Shown here in pieces: positions 44,198 through 56,487 of a stretch of DNA of 64,000 nt. Origin of the DNA: Clytia hemisphaerica (taxonomy: Eukaryota; Cnidaria; Hydrozoa; Leptothecata; Clytiidae); assembly GCA_902728285.1 (NCBI GenBank), contig CACVBU010001235.1, positions 1,723,386-1,787,385 of the forward strand, read 5' to 3'. The translations under genes were made by a program, and so were the position numbers. The notes below the pieces were generated by a model. It ran no database searches and was not told the origin of the DNA. It worked only from the letters and a program-made list of their open reading frames with translations. Position 1 is the first letter of the stretch. Each line of letters starts with the position of its first letter.

Positions 44198-45169
44198 GTA
44201 TAAATCCCTTAAGATTAAATGTTTTCAGTAAACAAAACTTTTTAGTGAGTTAAACTATATTATGCCTTTCTCCTTCAGAATGGTCAAAAATTATCAGTTT
44301 AAAAGTCTTTGAGATGATTTTCTGTGATAAAGAATGGTCCCGCCGTGCCATTAGCCCATTTGGTCAGGTTTTCAGGTCAAACATGACCTAGGTGAAAACG
44401 TGACAGTATTAGCTGACAATATGCAGTAAACAAAAGAGCTCAATGGTTTGTGAAGAATCTTGCTTTTCTGCTCGGTATTAACTAAACAACTCTTCATTAA
44501 TAATTTTTTAAAGTTTTGTTTTAAACTTATGACTTTAAAGCTAGAAGCATTTCTAAGAGTTCTTTCCTATTCAAGTAGGTTAAATTATTTTGTGGCAACC
44601 TTGCTACCTCATCAAAAACTAGGAACCGTAAACGTAATATTGAAATTTATTATAAAAAAACAAAGATGATTTATTTCGGTTTAATAGCATCACATAGTAT
44701 AATACGGCCACAAATCATATAACCTCAAGATTATATGTCATCGTTTTTGCATTCATAAGACGTACCAATTGGAATGTTTTTGTTCAGTTTAGCAAGAAAG
44801 ATAAGATGTGAGAGGTTTATAAAGGTATTATATCGATTTGCTCGCAAGCTCACCGCGTGAGGTTTCAACTACACAAAAGCTTTCTTTTAATTAAAATGTC
44901 AATGATTAATACTAGCGTTTCCTTTTGAACAGCGGTAGACTGATTAGTAAGGTCACTTTAAATTTACAAATCAATAGAATCGGGCTACCTCGCTAATCTT
45001 AGTTGATAATCAGGCGCTTATACTTGGACTTGTGTGTTGAAGCGCTTAACGTTTTAAACCCACTACAGTTTGACTATTTAACTTTAATCTACATCTGATA
45101 AGGACATACTCTATAAAGTTGATCTTGTTGTTTATCAGTCTGCAGTAGGTAAATATGACCCTGTTTTTA

Positions 45170-45328
45170 TTAATGATGGGATGATAACTGGCTTCTCCTT
45201 GCCGGTTCTGTATTAAGCGGTCTATGAGTCAGAACTGTCTTATGATATAGTTTACACTGCCTATCGATTTTCGAGACAGATACACAGTTTATCGGACCAA
45301 TTGCGTTAGTTCGACGTGAACCACCACT
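45170..45328 (-). CDS. Short ORF or first exon of unknown protein
   Basis: On the minus strand an ATG in good context (cacaATGG) opens 56 codons to TAA. Residues MDGASGGSRRTNAIGPINCV then SVSKIDRQCKLYHKTVLTHR are varied and basic, unlike nearby noise. No family recognised, no signal peptide. It may be a first exon or a small gene. Confidence 0.25.
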   Translation of the reverse strand, partial: SGGSRRTNAIGPINCVSVSKIDRQCKLYHKTVLTHRPLNTEPARRSQLSSHH

Positions 45329-45390
45329 CGCCCCATCCATTGTGAAAATCGATACGCACAATCAATGACAGGCTTCTTGATTTGTATATG

Positions 45391-45537
45391 TAATCACATG
45401 ATAACGAGTGCAATTCGAGAATAATTGCACGAGTGATTTTTTTGTTATTAATTTTCCGAGTCCGAAAGGACGAGGAAAATTCGAAACAAAACAATCACGA
45501 GTGCAATTTTCGAATTGTACGAGTTATTATGTGATTA
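45391..45537. repeat. 147-bp near-palindrome
   Basis: Arms taatcacatgataacgagtg and gtacgagttattatgtgatta pair, then an inner pair (caattgcacgagtgatt-like with acaatcacgagtgcaatttt), then the core ttccgagtccgaaaggacga. Almost the whole sequence can fold into one hairpin. The open frame on the minus strand is incidental. Confidence 0.75.
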
Positions 45538-45747
45538 CGAGCTAATCGCACTACTTTTTCTCCGTTAGGAAAAGTAAATTCCACTGAAAGTCATATTTTT
45601 CTCTTCTCTCTATGTTGTTCTTTTATTGTTGTTTATAGATTTTCTTTCTCTCAAAATGAATCTCGAATGCAATTAAAACGTTCGATGAAAAAAAATATAA
45701 GAAAAAAACATTAAAGTCAATTTTGTAAACATTGGCGCGGCATCAAA

Positions 45748-45808
45748 GAGTGTGATTAACGATTAATTGCTCTCTACAGGATGCAATTAACGATTAATTG
45801 CTCTCTTT
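45748..45808. repeat. Direct repeat of ATTAACGATTAATTGCTCTC
   Basis: The 20-mer occurs twice about 34 bp apart. It resembles the terminus of the 10064 MITE, so this is probably a remnant of that family. Confidence 0.6.
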
Positions 45809-45849
45809 GAAGGAGCGCCAAATAAGAAAAAATAACTCATCGTGCGATT

Positions 45850-47885
45850 ATCTGTCTAATCAATTCCCCTCGCATGGCATGGGTTGGCCCGGGTGAAGGT
45901 TCATTCACTTGCCAAGTGATAATCCCTGATAATTCCTTTCGGTAAATAATGTAATAAACACCGAGTTAGAATTATGGACCATCCGACCTCCTGGATGGAA
46001 GTCAAGATTGATAACCACAAAACTACTGCGTTTTATGAAGACCTCTATCAAAACGGCACAAAACAAGTCCCTTACAGGAATCCCTAACAAAAGACCTGGA
46101 CAATATGCCCAAATATCTTGACCACCTTAATAACCTAGTTTAACTTTAATGTACCCGAGCTGGTTTCATACATTTTAAAACAACAGGATATTCCAACTAA
46201 TGGAAACTGCTATTGTATTTCTTAACCTACCCCTAACAAACTGACACTCAATTGGCAGTTGACATGGTTGAAAGACGTATACCTATAGTGAACTTAATGT
46301 GATTATATTTTTGATATGATTTTAATGTGCAACTTCTGCAAATGTTTCGAAACTCCGAATAGATTGATTGATAACGTTTTTTGGGAAATGAGGTTGATTT
46401 CCTTATCTAATTTCCTTGTCAAAACCTTTTAATTTCGATCTGTTTTTTTATATCAAAGATTATGACTTCCTTTAGACAACAAATCATTACTGAAGTTAGC
46501 TTTCACGTCCACAATATTGAAGAGGACCCATATCTTGGATTTCCCTAGGCAAATACACTAGGGAATTATAGAATAACGGTATTAAGTCTAGACCCTAAGT
46601 ATCTGTTATGTTAGAACGGCGTTAGTACCGAAAACTAGTAAAAATAGTATTTCATCATTTCTACTGCTGTGAATATCACAATATGTAAAAAGTCCAAATT
46701 TCTCTTAACCCTTTGAGCATCTTGGGAGGGGGGTTAAAAGAGTCCCCATGTGGGTCAATATCCATGAGGGACCATCTATCATTGGTGAATATTCAAAATC
46801 ATCAAAAGTTCCAGTAGTTCCTGAGTTCCGGTAGGTGGTTAATGTGTATTTTACAGACCGGCCTGCATACCAAATACTCATGAGACCGATTTTTTTATTA
46901 CTAGTCTTTTTCACTTGACAAATCATTCTTCAGGAACATATTTCAAGCAAACCAATCAGGCCATTGATTTGAGTCAAGTTCACATTATGGTCTGTCATAT
47001 ACCAACCAGACAGTTAGCCGAAAAAAAGTTCTCCATCCATCCACATACACAACATGTTAAAATTCGCAGCGCTTTTAAATCTTGAGATTTTAAGGGGGGA
47101 TCGAAGTCCTCAAGAAAAGGGAAGATGCTCGAAGGTTGAAATTATATTCACAGGTTTTAGTTCAAGCCTAACCTAAGGTATTCTTTTAGGAACTTTTTTT
47201 AAACGTCGAAAAAGGCTCGATTATCTGGCCACGGGTTGGTTTTAAGGCTCTAGGTTTTAAGGCTTTACACAAAATTGTAGCAAACATGCGCAAAGCAAAT
47301 TATGAAGAGAAATAAACATAAAAGAGAGTTGGCCTGTAAAAGTGTTTTTCTCGGTCTGGGAATAGATTCCCAGTCGGAATTTCAGTCTGTGACGCAGGTC
47401 GTTTTAATCAGTACTGGTTTTAGAAGGCTACCTTTACTATGAAAATCGCGTGCAAAAGCATCTTTCGTTTTTACATAGTACAAAAGTTCATTCATGACTG
47501 CAGGCTTAGTTCAGTATCCAGCTGAGGTATTAATTCAGTACCTCAATGACTTTGTCAATACAATTAGCTCAAAAGAGAGAGATTATTATTTACTTTTGAT
47601 GTGTGTTTATAATAATTGGAACTCATTAGGAACCAAGGCTATATTGAATTATAGGCTTGTCTCATTAATGATAATATATAGTTTGGTTGTGATCTTTTAT
47701 TTGGCAAATTGCCAAGTCAAAATTTGACAAACTGCTTTTATCAGCTATTTATCGTGCCAAGTTTTATTGACAACTTGGTGTCTTTATTTTTGAATGCCGC
47801 TTTATTTGAGTGATTTATAGTTTTTTTGATATACTTTTTAGTTCGTATCATTTTAATCCATCGCGTATTATAAAGTCTTACAGAT
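45850..47885. other. No confident gene
   Basis: AT-rich. Three weak candidates are noted but not called: a 29-codon frame 46462-46548 (MTSFRQQIITEVSFHVHNIE...), a minus-strand frame 46705-46926 with varied residues, and a + frame from 47494 (MTAGLVQYPAEVLIQYLNDF...). None has convincing splice sites or a family signature. Confidence 0.35.
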
Positions 47886-47892
47886 TGCTCTA

Positions 47893-48172
47893 TACACCCC
47901 TTTCTCACAGACTCACTGTGACCGGTCAACCCTTCTCACTGGAAAATTTGACCAAAATATCGTCCCCGGTGGAAAACAATCCTCCAATTTTTGTCCCCAC
48001 TGAAAATAATCAAATAAACCAACCCTCACTGCAAAATATTATGCTATTCTTCCCATCCCCACTGACTTGAAAACAAAAGAACTGAAATCCCCAGTCATAA
48101 AAAATATGGGAATATCAATACCCATCGAGTTTTAGTCCGTGATTTTTACCCCCACTGGCTGAAAAAATCCTA
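47893..48172. mobile_element. ACACCCCTGTCTCACAGACCC-family MITE (copy 7)
   Basis: Left acacccctttctcacagact; body in the same order as copy 2 (gaccaaaatatcgtccccgg, ccccactggctgaaaaaatc). Right end lost. Confidence 0.75.
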
Positions 48173-48632
48173 CCTAAGTATCTAACCTAAGGGGTATAAC
48201 TTCCTTCTCAGGGGAGGTGAAAAACTGAAAGTTCTTAAGATTTTATACCTAACAAAAAATATATTCTTTTCAATTCCACTATTTTACATGATTTTACTGA
48301 TTCAACGAAAGTGAATGTATAAAGCAACCTTGCCCTGATGCTGAAAACCAAAACAATAGAAGTTCGGTTTTTCACCAAATAGATGCATTCACGACCGGAA
48401 AATTCAACAAATATTGCCATGACGTGGAAAAACTCAGTATTGGCCTTTATATGCTTTCATAACAAAATTACTCTCCTTCTTTCAATTACAATTAATTTCA
48501 TGTTTAAGGGTAAATGGTTGATCTTAATATCTCACGTATAGCACCTCCTCATTGTAAACTTTGATATACTATATATCAGACAATGTGACAGCTTAGATCC
48601 TATTATCATCAATATAATTTGACCTTTCTTTA

Positions 48633-48879
48633 CTCTCGGGTACCTAATAGCCGGGAAGATTGGAATAAGTGAGGAGGGGGTTGGAATAAAAATGTCCTGG
48701 GTGGAAAATTTTTGAAAAGGAGGTTAATTCAGCTGAGCTAGGACAAAAGAGGGAATTTTCAAAAATATTTTCCCAAAAATTAATAAGCGGGGGGGGGGGT
48801 TGGAATAAGAATGTCCTGGGTGGAAAATTTTCGAAAAATTAATTAGCGGAGGGGGACGGCTATTAGGTGTACCCTAGAG
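48633..48879. mobile_element. CTCTCGGGTACC-family MITE (copy 4)
   Basis: TA|ctctcgggtacctaatagcc to ggctattaggtgtaccctagag|TA. Body phrases cctgggtggaaaatttttga and ttaataagcgggggg as in copy 1. Confidence 0.85.
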
Positions 48880-48889
48880 TAAAAGCACC

Positions 48890-49720
48890 AACGAGCAGCG
48901 ATGGAACCATGTGTTCAACATTCATTTTTTCGGGACTTTGAGCTTCGAATTGCATGTTCTTATTATGTATTTTAGATTTCGTACCTGATTCTGATACTTT
49001 ATGGCAATTGAATTGTTTAAATGCAACAATTCCAGACTCAGTATTGTTTTACACTGTTCTAATATCAAAAGAAGTGAAAAGGGTGAAAAGATAAGCAGTT
49101 TTGAGAGAAACCAAATGAGATGTTAGTACTGCACCGACCTCATGGATCGAAACAGAAAAAACATAATTTTACTAATCACATATTAGCAAAACAATCAACG
49201 TCATTAATTTAACAGATTAAGTTAACAACAAAAAACAGGCATTAAAATTAATACCTCCAAAACAAGCGTCATATTTTTGTTGATTTGATTAAATTTTGGC
49301 TGTATATTAATTTTTGCTTACCCATCCCGGAAGAAAATTGACGCAAATTATTCAAAACGTGCGATGGTGAAAATTTTGTTTATAACATTAAGTCAATTTA
49401 TTACGTTTGCGTGGAGTTGGAAGTAAACAGGACATAATGTCACTCAAAAATTCAATCATGAAATCCAACTACGTATGTACCATGGGAAAGGCAAGAAACA
49501 GCAACACAAAACTGAAATCTGAAATTCTGAATCTGAAGTTTATAAAATTAATGTAACCTTTAGAGTCTTCTTATACTCAAACACGGACAGAAAACACAAA
49601 CTTGTAGGAAATATGGACAACAGTGAGGTTTATAAGGCATTGGTAACTACCAGTGAATAACCCTTAAAACCACATACCCCTTAAAACCTACAAAGTTGGA
49701 TTTTGGATTCTCTTAACCTC
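48890..49720. other. No gene seen
   Basis: AT-rich intergenic DNA with no supported frame or repeat. Confidence 0.4.
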
Positions 49721-49726
49721 CAAATT

Positions 49727-50346
49727 TAGGGAGTGGTCAGAAAGTATCTACTAGAGGGGGGTGGAGGATTTCAGGGGGGTTCGAAATTTTTTTTGAGGGT
49801 TTAGGGGGGGGTTCCAAAATACTTTCAATGGAAAAAGAGGGAGTGTGCGAAATATTTTTGGCCAACTGAAGAGATAACTCAGGAGTTCAAATTTCTTTTT
49901 AAAGAGCTGAAAATACAGTGCTTTTAGCGAACAAAGTGGTTGAAAATTGAAATTTTTCTCCTGTCGTCGCAAACCATGGTTGCGCCTATTTAACCTCTGA
50001 ACATTATTACCTTTAAACGCAACTCAAAATATTACTCCTGTGATTTATTTCCCCTGCACGTTTGAAATCATGCCTTCTATATAATAATGTAGTCCTCCCC
50101 ACATGAGTGCGCACAACATTTTGATATTGAGGCTTAAAGGATCCCTCACAATCTGGAAATTTACCGTAGTTGAACCCGATTTATATGTGACAAGTCACCC
50201 TTATCCAAAAGTAAGTATAACCCTCATCACCTCCTCAGTGAGTGTAGGGGAAGAAATTTAGCAAGGGGGGCGGGGTGCGAAATTCTTTTTCAATTTTTGA
50301 AATATCCTCCACTCCCCCCTAATATATACTTTCTGACCACTCCCTT
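49727..50346. mobile_element. MITE with AGGGAGTGGTCAGAAAGTAT termini
   Basis: Left tagggagtggtcagaaagta and right atactttctgaccactccct are inverted over about 22 bp, followed inward by paired ggggggtggaggattt-like and aaatatcctccactcccccc words. TTA lies at both edges. No transposase inside (620 bp). Confidence 0.85.
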
Positions 50347-50349
50347 AAT

Positions 50350-51910
50350 TTAATTTTGTATAATTCACTTTTTTACAACCTCTTATAAATGTACTTTCAT
50401 AAAATACCTAATTTCGAGAATTAAATCATCGCAATGTGTCATAAAATTCGAAGTTATTCCAATTTTTATCAAAAATCCCTTCAAAAAATCAATGGTCTAA
50501 TTGTAGCATTATTAGCTTTGCAGTGAATCACTGTTCAAATGGACCAAATGGACTATTGTTATAACAAGTTATTCGAGAAAAGCCATTTTGTAGGTTTTAA
50601 GGGGTAAATAGCTGAAAGCGCATTTTTTCACTTCCTCGTGAAAAACTGAAAACTTACTCCCACAAAATTCCCACATTTGATGAACCTTTATTATTTGATT
50701 TTTCTGTAATTCGAACTTTAAAATGGGTCCCATAAACCTGAAAGTCATATAGATTACTCCCTCTAACCCGAATTCTGAATTTCCCTCCAAACCGCATCTG
50801 CTAGCTAACTACCCTTGTAATGCTGCGTCTTAAAGCGAAAGACCTTAAAGCGTTGCTTATTTGAAATTCTCGTTAGTATGGGAGTCAATACATTTCATGG
50901 AGTGTACATCACGATAATCCATAACCTGCTGGGCAATGATAATTATTTCTAAGGCTATCAACAACAGATGGAAGTTTCGCAATTTCCGTCCGTGGGCGGG
51001 TGCGATTAATCCTTTCTGCTAAGCTAAAGCAATTGAAATGAGTTAAAATCTAAAACCACGAGTATATTATATGCTTTATACTGACCTCATGGAAGTTTTC
51101 GCACTTTTGAAAGTATCATCAGTCATAGTAATATACTAAGCCGCCTAAACCGCATAAGGCTCGACTCCAGTATCTAAGTGAAATGCTTGATTATTGTAAC
51201 CAAGAGGCTTATGGGTTCTTTATTTACTGACGACTATGATCAAAGAAATTAAATAATTTTGAAACTGGTAATTGATAATGAAATCTTTGTTCGCACAAAA
51301 TGCTACAACATCGACCTCCTGCAATTTTACCTAAAAGGATAGCTTTGCTTTTTCACAAAATATATTTGGGTTCTTCGGGTATTTTTTGCACGTTTCTTTA
51401 TGGGAATTTTTATCATGCATATCGGTGGGTTAGACACGAGGAAGCTACGATCCCCACCGTAAGGGGAATTCCCTCAACTTTGAAAACCGCAAGTGATTTT
51501 TAAATGCTTTAAAAGTACGGTTGGAAAGAGTTAACATGAGACTTAATACTTACGGCCTTAGGGTCTCAGGGTCTAAAAGGTCAAAAATGTTCCAATAGTG
51601 CTGAGAATATAGCTTGGATGCCACTTAACCCCTCCCAAATCGAAAAATCCAATGAAAGAAAGTGGAAGTACTGAAACTGCAATTTTCGCCCGAGCTTTAA
51701 ATTCTGAAAAACGTTAAAATACCCAAAATTGTATTTCGGCGCCGATTGTAGACGATACTGATAGAGAAATGTACCAAGATGGCCGTCTCTCTCGGGTACT
51801 GATTCTCAACTCTGCTATATCTACCACTTTTCAAGTTCTTAGCAAAAATGTCTGCCTATGCTTCCTTATGTTGATAAAATAGCTTTTACATCTTATTTCC
51901 TGTAAAACCA
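50350..51910. other. No confident gene
   Basis: AT-rich. Frames at 50569-50790 (minus) and 51300-51503 (+) are uncalled: no splice sites of quality and no family features. Confidence 0.35.
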
Positions 51911-51922
51911 ATACCTTTTTCC

Positions 51923-52262
51923 CCCGGGGGGGGGGGCACTGGGTTTGCGGACTGACGGTATGTGCGGGCCAAAAATTGGCTTTTAAAATTGCACCCTTAC
52001 AGTGCAGCAAAAATCAGTGAAAATCATACCCTTAGAGTGCATTTTCCCCCAAATTTTCGATCCCTTTCGTGCAAAAAATGGTCAAAATTCTAGCATTTTT
52101 GGTCAAAATATCTAGATTTTTCAAGAATTTTCTGAAATTTCTACCCTTACAGTGCATCTCTAGTTTTTCCGACCCTTACAGTGCATTTTAAACATATTGG
52201 AAAAGGTACCCTTAGGACCCGCACATACCCGTCGGTCCTTCTGCCCAGCTGCCCCCCCCGGG
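51923..52262. mobile_element. G-run terminal element, 8-bp target duplication (copy c)
   Basis: CTTTTTCC occurs at 51915-51922 and 52263-52270. The sequence is the reverse complement of copy b with very few differences, implying recent spread. Confidence 0.92.
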
Positions 52263-52279
52263 CTTTTTCCGTATCAAAG

Positions 52280-52940
52280 GAAGTTTTCCCACGGTGTCAT
52301 TGTAAAAGTGTCATTCAAGAAATTTTAATATGAACTAAATAAAATCGATAATAGCAATTCAAGCTTTTATATAAATGGCTCCGCGGGTATAATAACGTGG
52401 TATATCGTACTCATCTCAAAGGCTTCCCTTTCCGGATCGATATTAAAACTTTTAAAAGATTTTTATAACGAAGGATATACTATAGATCACCTGAATTTGG
52501 CGGAAATTTTTACGTATAAACATAAAAAAGCAAAAAAATCATAGAATTACAGAGACGTTCAAATTAGAGAAAGTAGACCAACCTCTAGCCTTGAATAACC
52601 AAGTATAGTTAGATTATGTAGGTTTCGTTAGAGTAAAATTCAAAAGTGTCTGAGTCAATGCTCGATAATCGAGAGACCAAATCTTAAAAACTATGAATAT
52701 TTTGGATCAATTTATGACCCTTACACGGAAATATTTTTTCAATTTTAACGCAACATTTTAAAAGTTTAATATATTTTGGATTTGCAATTTTGATTTGCTT
52801 AATTTTCTGCACCGGGTTTACCAAGCGTATATAGATAAAGTTTGAAAAAACAGGGGGAAAGAAAAGCAATATGGATAGAATCTTCTTTAGAATTTGGAAA
52901 CGAGCTTAAATTAATTCATTTATACACAACCCTTGATAAG
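52280..52940. other. No gene seen
   Basis: AT-rich intergenic DNA with no supported frame or repeat. Confidence 0.4.
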
Positions 52941-52952
52941 TTCAACTGGAGG

Positions 52953-53274
52953 CAGTGGCGTGGTGGGAAAATTTCTCTGGGGTGGCCAAGGCAAATATGG
53001 CGCCCTTTTTAAAGATTTTTTGTTTTTGGCGCCCCTCTCTATACGCTCATTATGAACACAAAAAGGGAGTGTGCGAGCGAAGCGAGCCAGAAAATTTTGA
53101 GTTTTTGAGGTGATGAGGGGCGCCATTTTTGTTTTTTCATTTGTCAATCTTTCGATATGGGCGCCTGAAAAATCCTTCTTGGCGTCCCTTATTTTTAAGC
53201 GCCCCTTCTCAAAAGGGCTCCGCTGGGGGGGGCCTGGCCCCCCTGCCCCCCCCCCCCCTGCCACCACGCCACTG
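52953..53274. mobile_element. hAT-like MITE with CAGTGGCGTGGTGG termini
   Basis: CAGTGGCGTGGTGG at the left and CCACCACGCCACTG at the right, flanked by the perfect octamer ACTGGAGG (52945-52952 and 53275-53282). CAGTGGCGT ends with 8-bp duplications are a classic hAT signature. The two open frames across it (one on each strand) are by-products of its GC-rich inverted arms. Confidence 0.92.
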
Positions 53275-53289
53275 ACTGGAGGAACTAAA

Positions 53290-53860
53290 TTTTAACTCCC
53301 ATGAAACAAAAAAAAAGAAACTATGACACTTTTTTCTTGTGTTGATGGGATAGAGCATGTTGCACCAACACGAAAAAAACTTCTCGTGTCCCCCAAGCCT
53401 TTACGGTCATTTTTTAAAAGTTTTATTCGATAGCTACAAATGTTTCTTTGCTAATTCGCTAAATTGTATGGCAAAAATATTTTGTGATTTCTAGCACGTT
53501 AAACTTTCTGATCGAAAGCGTTAATACCTTTTAGTCCTGACAAGCTACACGAAGTAAGCTTTAATTGTTAAGCTTCTTCCAGACTTGGCTTTGTTATTTA
53601 TTTGTTTATTTTTATACTTATGGTAAACTTTCTCACAGACTTATCTTGTTTTTATCATATCTTGTTGAATAGCTAAATAGAAACCCTAGGGGTCTTTCAG
53701 CATCTTGATTATTTATTGTCTTTGGGGATTCTCACAACTTCCCTGTTGAAGATGATCAGTCTATTATCATTCTATTATCAAGCAGTCATTAAGAAAGAAA
53801 ATAAACTAACACAAACTTTCATCAAAAAGAGGAGTACTTGGTCCTTTATTTATACACACA
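53290..53860. other. No gene seen
   Basis: AT-rich intergenic DNA with no supported frame or repeat. Confidence 0.4.
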
Positions 53861-53868
53861 ATTGACTC

Positions 53869-54053
53869 TCTTTAACTCGAAGCTCTATAACTCGAATGTC
53901 TCCTTAACTCGAATGTCTCCTTAACTCGAATGTCTCCTTAACTCGAACAAGTTTTCTCGTCCCGCAAGTTAAAATTGTCTTTTAAACCTGTCTCCTCAAC
54001 TCGACAAAATATTTGTGTTCCCCGTGTGTGTTCGGGTAATGGAAACTCAACTG
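53869..54053. mobile_element. pogo/Tigger-like MITE with 17-bp internal tandem repeat
   Basis: Left caattgactctctttaactc and right gggtaatggaaactcaactg. Inside, ttaactcgaatgtctcc is repeated three to four times in tandem (53885-53950). Related to the element at 25515. Confidence 0.75.
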
Positions 54054-54257
54054 TATTTGTATTGTGATATATTGCATATCGAAATACCAGATGGTCTGGT
54101 TAAATTTTTGTTTGTATGTCCTAAATTTGAATTTTTGTGTCAACCAATACCCTGTCAAAACAACATAACGGAGAAATTAAAACTTTGGATTATATTTTTG
54201 TCGACTAGTGTCATATATCACTTAAACTCTTCTGATTACACATAATTTTAGATCTTA

Positions 54258-54490
54258 AGGTAAGTCTGCGACCGCAGTCGGAGGGAAGGCTCCCCTTTTG
54301 ATAGCTATCTACCCAAAGGTAGGGGTGGGCGCCACTCTTTGTCCCTGGATTGATCCACTTACCCTTGATTCTTCTCTTAATTGCCGAGCATCAAGCAGAG
54401 AGGCATCAAGTACCATTTTGGGAATCTTTGTTATGACCCGGCTGTTAATGGGGTTGGGGTTGAACCCACAACCTTGCGCACCGTAACCAG
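54258..54490 (-). repeat. tRNA-derived SINE-like repeat (copy 3)
   Basis: Minus strand carries gtgcgcaaggttgtgggttc and aaccccaaccccattaaca, a B-box-like core, and shares agctatctaccc, aaaggtaggggtggg and ccacttacccttgattcttc with the copy at 37785. Confidence 0.55.
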
Positions 54491-54645
54491 ATGCACATGA
54501 TGAATATTTGTCACATCAAAAATGAATGCTTTGATAGTAAGTTAATTCAAGTAAACTTATTGCCGCTTTCAAATTACAAAAATCAAACATTTTGAAGATT
54601 ATAATTTAAATATCTAAAAGCCGCAAATTACCCATTATATATGAG

Positions 54646-55286
54646 CATGAACATATAAACGACTGGACATCTATCTTTTATTGTCTCTTTGAAGCGAGCT
54701 TCGTTGCCGCCTGTATTTCAAAATTTGACAATATTCCGTCATAATTCTATTTCTTTGAATTATTTAGGTAAAAGGATTGACAGAGCTTGAACATTACTCG
54801 TAACGCACAAAAAAATTTTGTGATATATTTCATCAACAATTTTCAACTAGGAAATGCAGAGTTTCAACTGCGTGTATACTTTTGAATCCCTTTTGTCACT
54901 CCAATAATTTTTTTCATGACTTGAAAAAAAATAGCTTGCAAAAGTTGAGAGCCTGTGTAATAAGAATATCGAAATTAGAATGCGACACTTTCTAAAATTA
55001 TTAAACACTTTTAAGTCAAAATTTAGAAAAATTAGCCGGAGTTTTGACAAGCTGACGATGATTTTGCCTCTATTATCTTTGTTATGATATAGATAAAAGA
55101 CTTGAGAAAAGTAGAGCAACAGAGACTTTTGTCGAAGTTTTGACGTTGTTAGCAAGGTATTCCCAAGTGGTATATCATCAAAATCTATTTTTTCATTTTA
55201 TGCTTTTAACGAGGCGGCAACGAAGCTAGCAGCCCTTTCTACAAAAAAACAAAGGAGATAGATGTCCAGTCGTTTATATGTTCATG
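54646..55286. mobile_element. CATGAACATATAAACG element (copy 3), 7-bp target duplication
   Basis: ATATGAG flanks both ends. Body and both ~68-bp arms match copies at 10459 and 27615. The minus-strand frame (54847-55155) recurs in all three copies but with frame breaks, so it is not a gene. Confidence 0.9.
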
Positions 55287-55744
55287 ATATGAGGTGGTAG
55301 CACCATTTTGAGCACTGAAAAAGTTACTCCAATTTAAGTAATTGTTGGTAGGTGGTGTTTCCCTAAACGGGTTACTCATCCTAGTGTCACGGAGCAACTG
55401 CACAACCCCCCCAGACAGGACGTGCAGCAGTTACTGTCTGTTACATACTGTCAAAAGTGAAAAGATTGATTTCTCTAAGTGACAACTTTATCGATTTATC
55501 ATTATCATTATTATAAAGAATACGGTTTCAGGCCCGTTTAGGTCCTCTCTAAACCCATCTTGTTGTATAAAATATATTTTTCAAATATAGTCCTTCTCGA
55601 GGACTTCTTACTACTCTTCATTTGTAATCGCTCTGCGGCATTGCTCGATTTCTCTCGTTTTCTTTACTTTTCAATTCTTTCTCTTGGTCTCTTTCCATTT
55701 TTGTTAAATCGTATGTGATGCTCATGTTGTTGTTCATGGGAAGC

Positions 55745-55840
55745 ACACAACGTCGTTTCGACGTTTTTCTAATAATCACAACGTCCATATAACGTTAGAT
55801 GAACGTTGAAACAACGTTGTGTGCTAGTTGGGCTGATATA
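55745..55840. repeat. AACGTT-rich palindromic repeat (copy 2)
   Basis: cacacaacgtcgtttcgacg and acgttagatgaacgttgaaa with caacgttgtgtg are inverted ends; relative of 19185. Confidence 0.65.
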
Positions 55841-55844
55841 TGAG

Positions 55845-56480
55845 GTTTGGGTTCATTGGAAAGCTCTTTTCAAGATTCATCTTCTCAGTGTACCAGATTT
55901 TTGAATTTAAGTCTTGAGCATGGCGTTTAAAATTTAAAATGTCATAGTCCTGAGCCAATACGGGCAATAAATTACGCAAGCCGAAAGAATTTATACAATA
56001 GAGCAACAACGATAAAAAGAGCTGGGAGTACGTATCCACTAGGACTGTATTTAGGCAAACTTCTTAACATCCAGTCGTTATATTTTTACGGAAGTTTTCC
56101 TTATTGTCTGTCTGTCAGTCTGATCATTTTTACCATAAGTCACCCTTAACTAAAAAAGTATATGGTATCATACGTTAAGTAAATATTTTGTTCAAAAGTC
56201 TTTTTAAAAGTCGCGTGGGAAAGGAAAGAAGACAGGAAACACTTTAGACAAACTTCCGTCAGTTGGTTTGACAGCGGTTTTAAGTTCAATATTTATTTTC
56301 TCCTCTCCGTTAAAATCTCAATGGGTCTGCTTGACTGATAGAAAAAGTCAATACTAAATTAAAGTCTGTCCACATATAATTGGCAGTGGAAACAAAAAAG
56401 GCTGCAACTTTTGATACCTTTCGAATCAGATAGCGTTTTTGTGCTCATTGAAAAGATAATCACGAGTGGAATAATTTCAA
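55845..56480. other. No gene seen
   Basis: AT-rich; a 71-codon minus-strand frame (55824-56039) overlaps the palindromic repeat and is not called. Confidence 0.4.
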
Positions 56481-56487
56481 ATAAAAA

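Noticed and set aside
46462..46548. 29-codon ORF MTSFRQQIITEVSFHVHNIE...
   Set aside because: Protein-like to the eye but too short and without promoter or splice context.
47494..47727. 77-codon ORF starting MTAGLVQYPAEV
   Set aside because: Second half is hydrophobic low-complexity AT-rich translation; no family or splice support.
52920..53295. Pro/Gly-rich frames on both strands
   Set aside because: Lie within a hAT-like MITE defined by ACTGGAGG duplications and inverted ends.
54015..54245. 76-codon frame
   Set aside because: Starts inside a pogo-like MITE and has no family signature.
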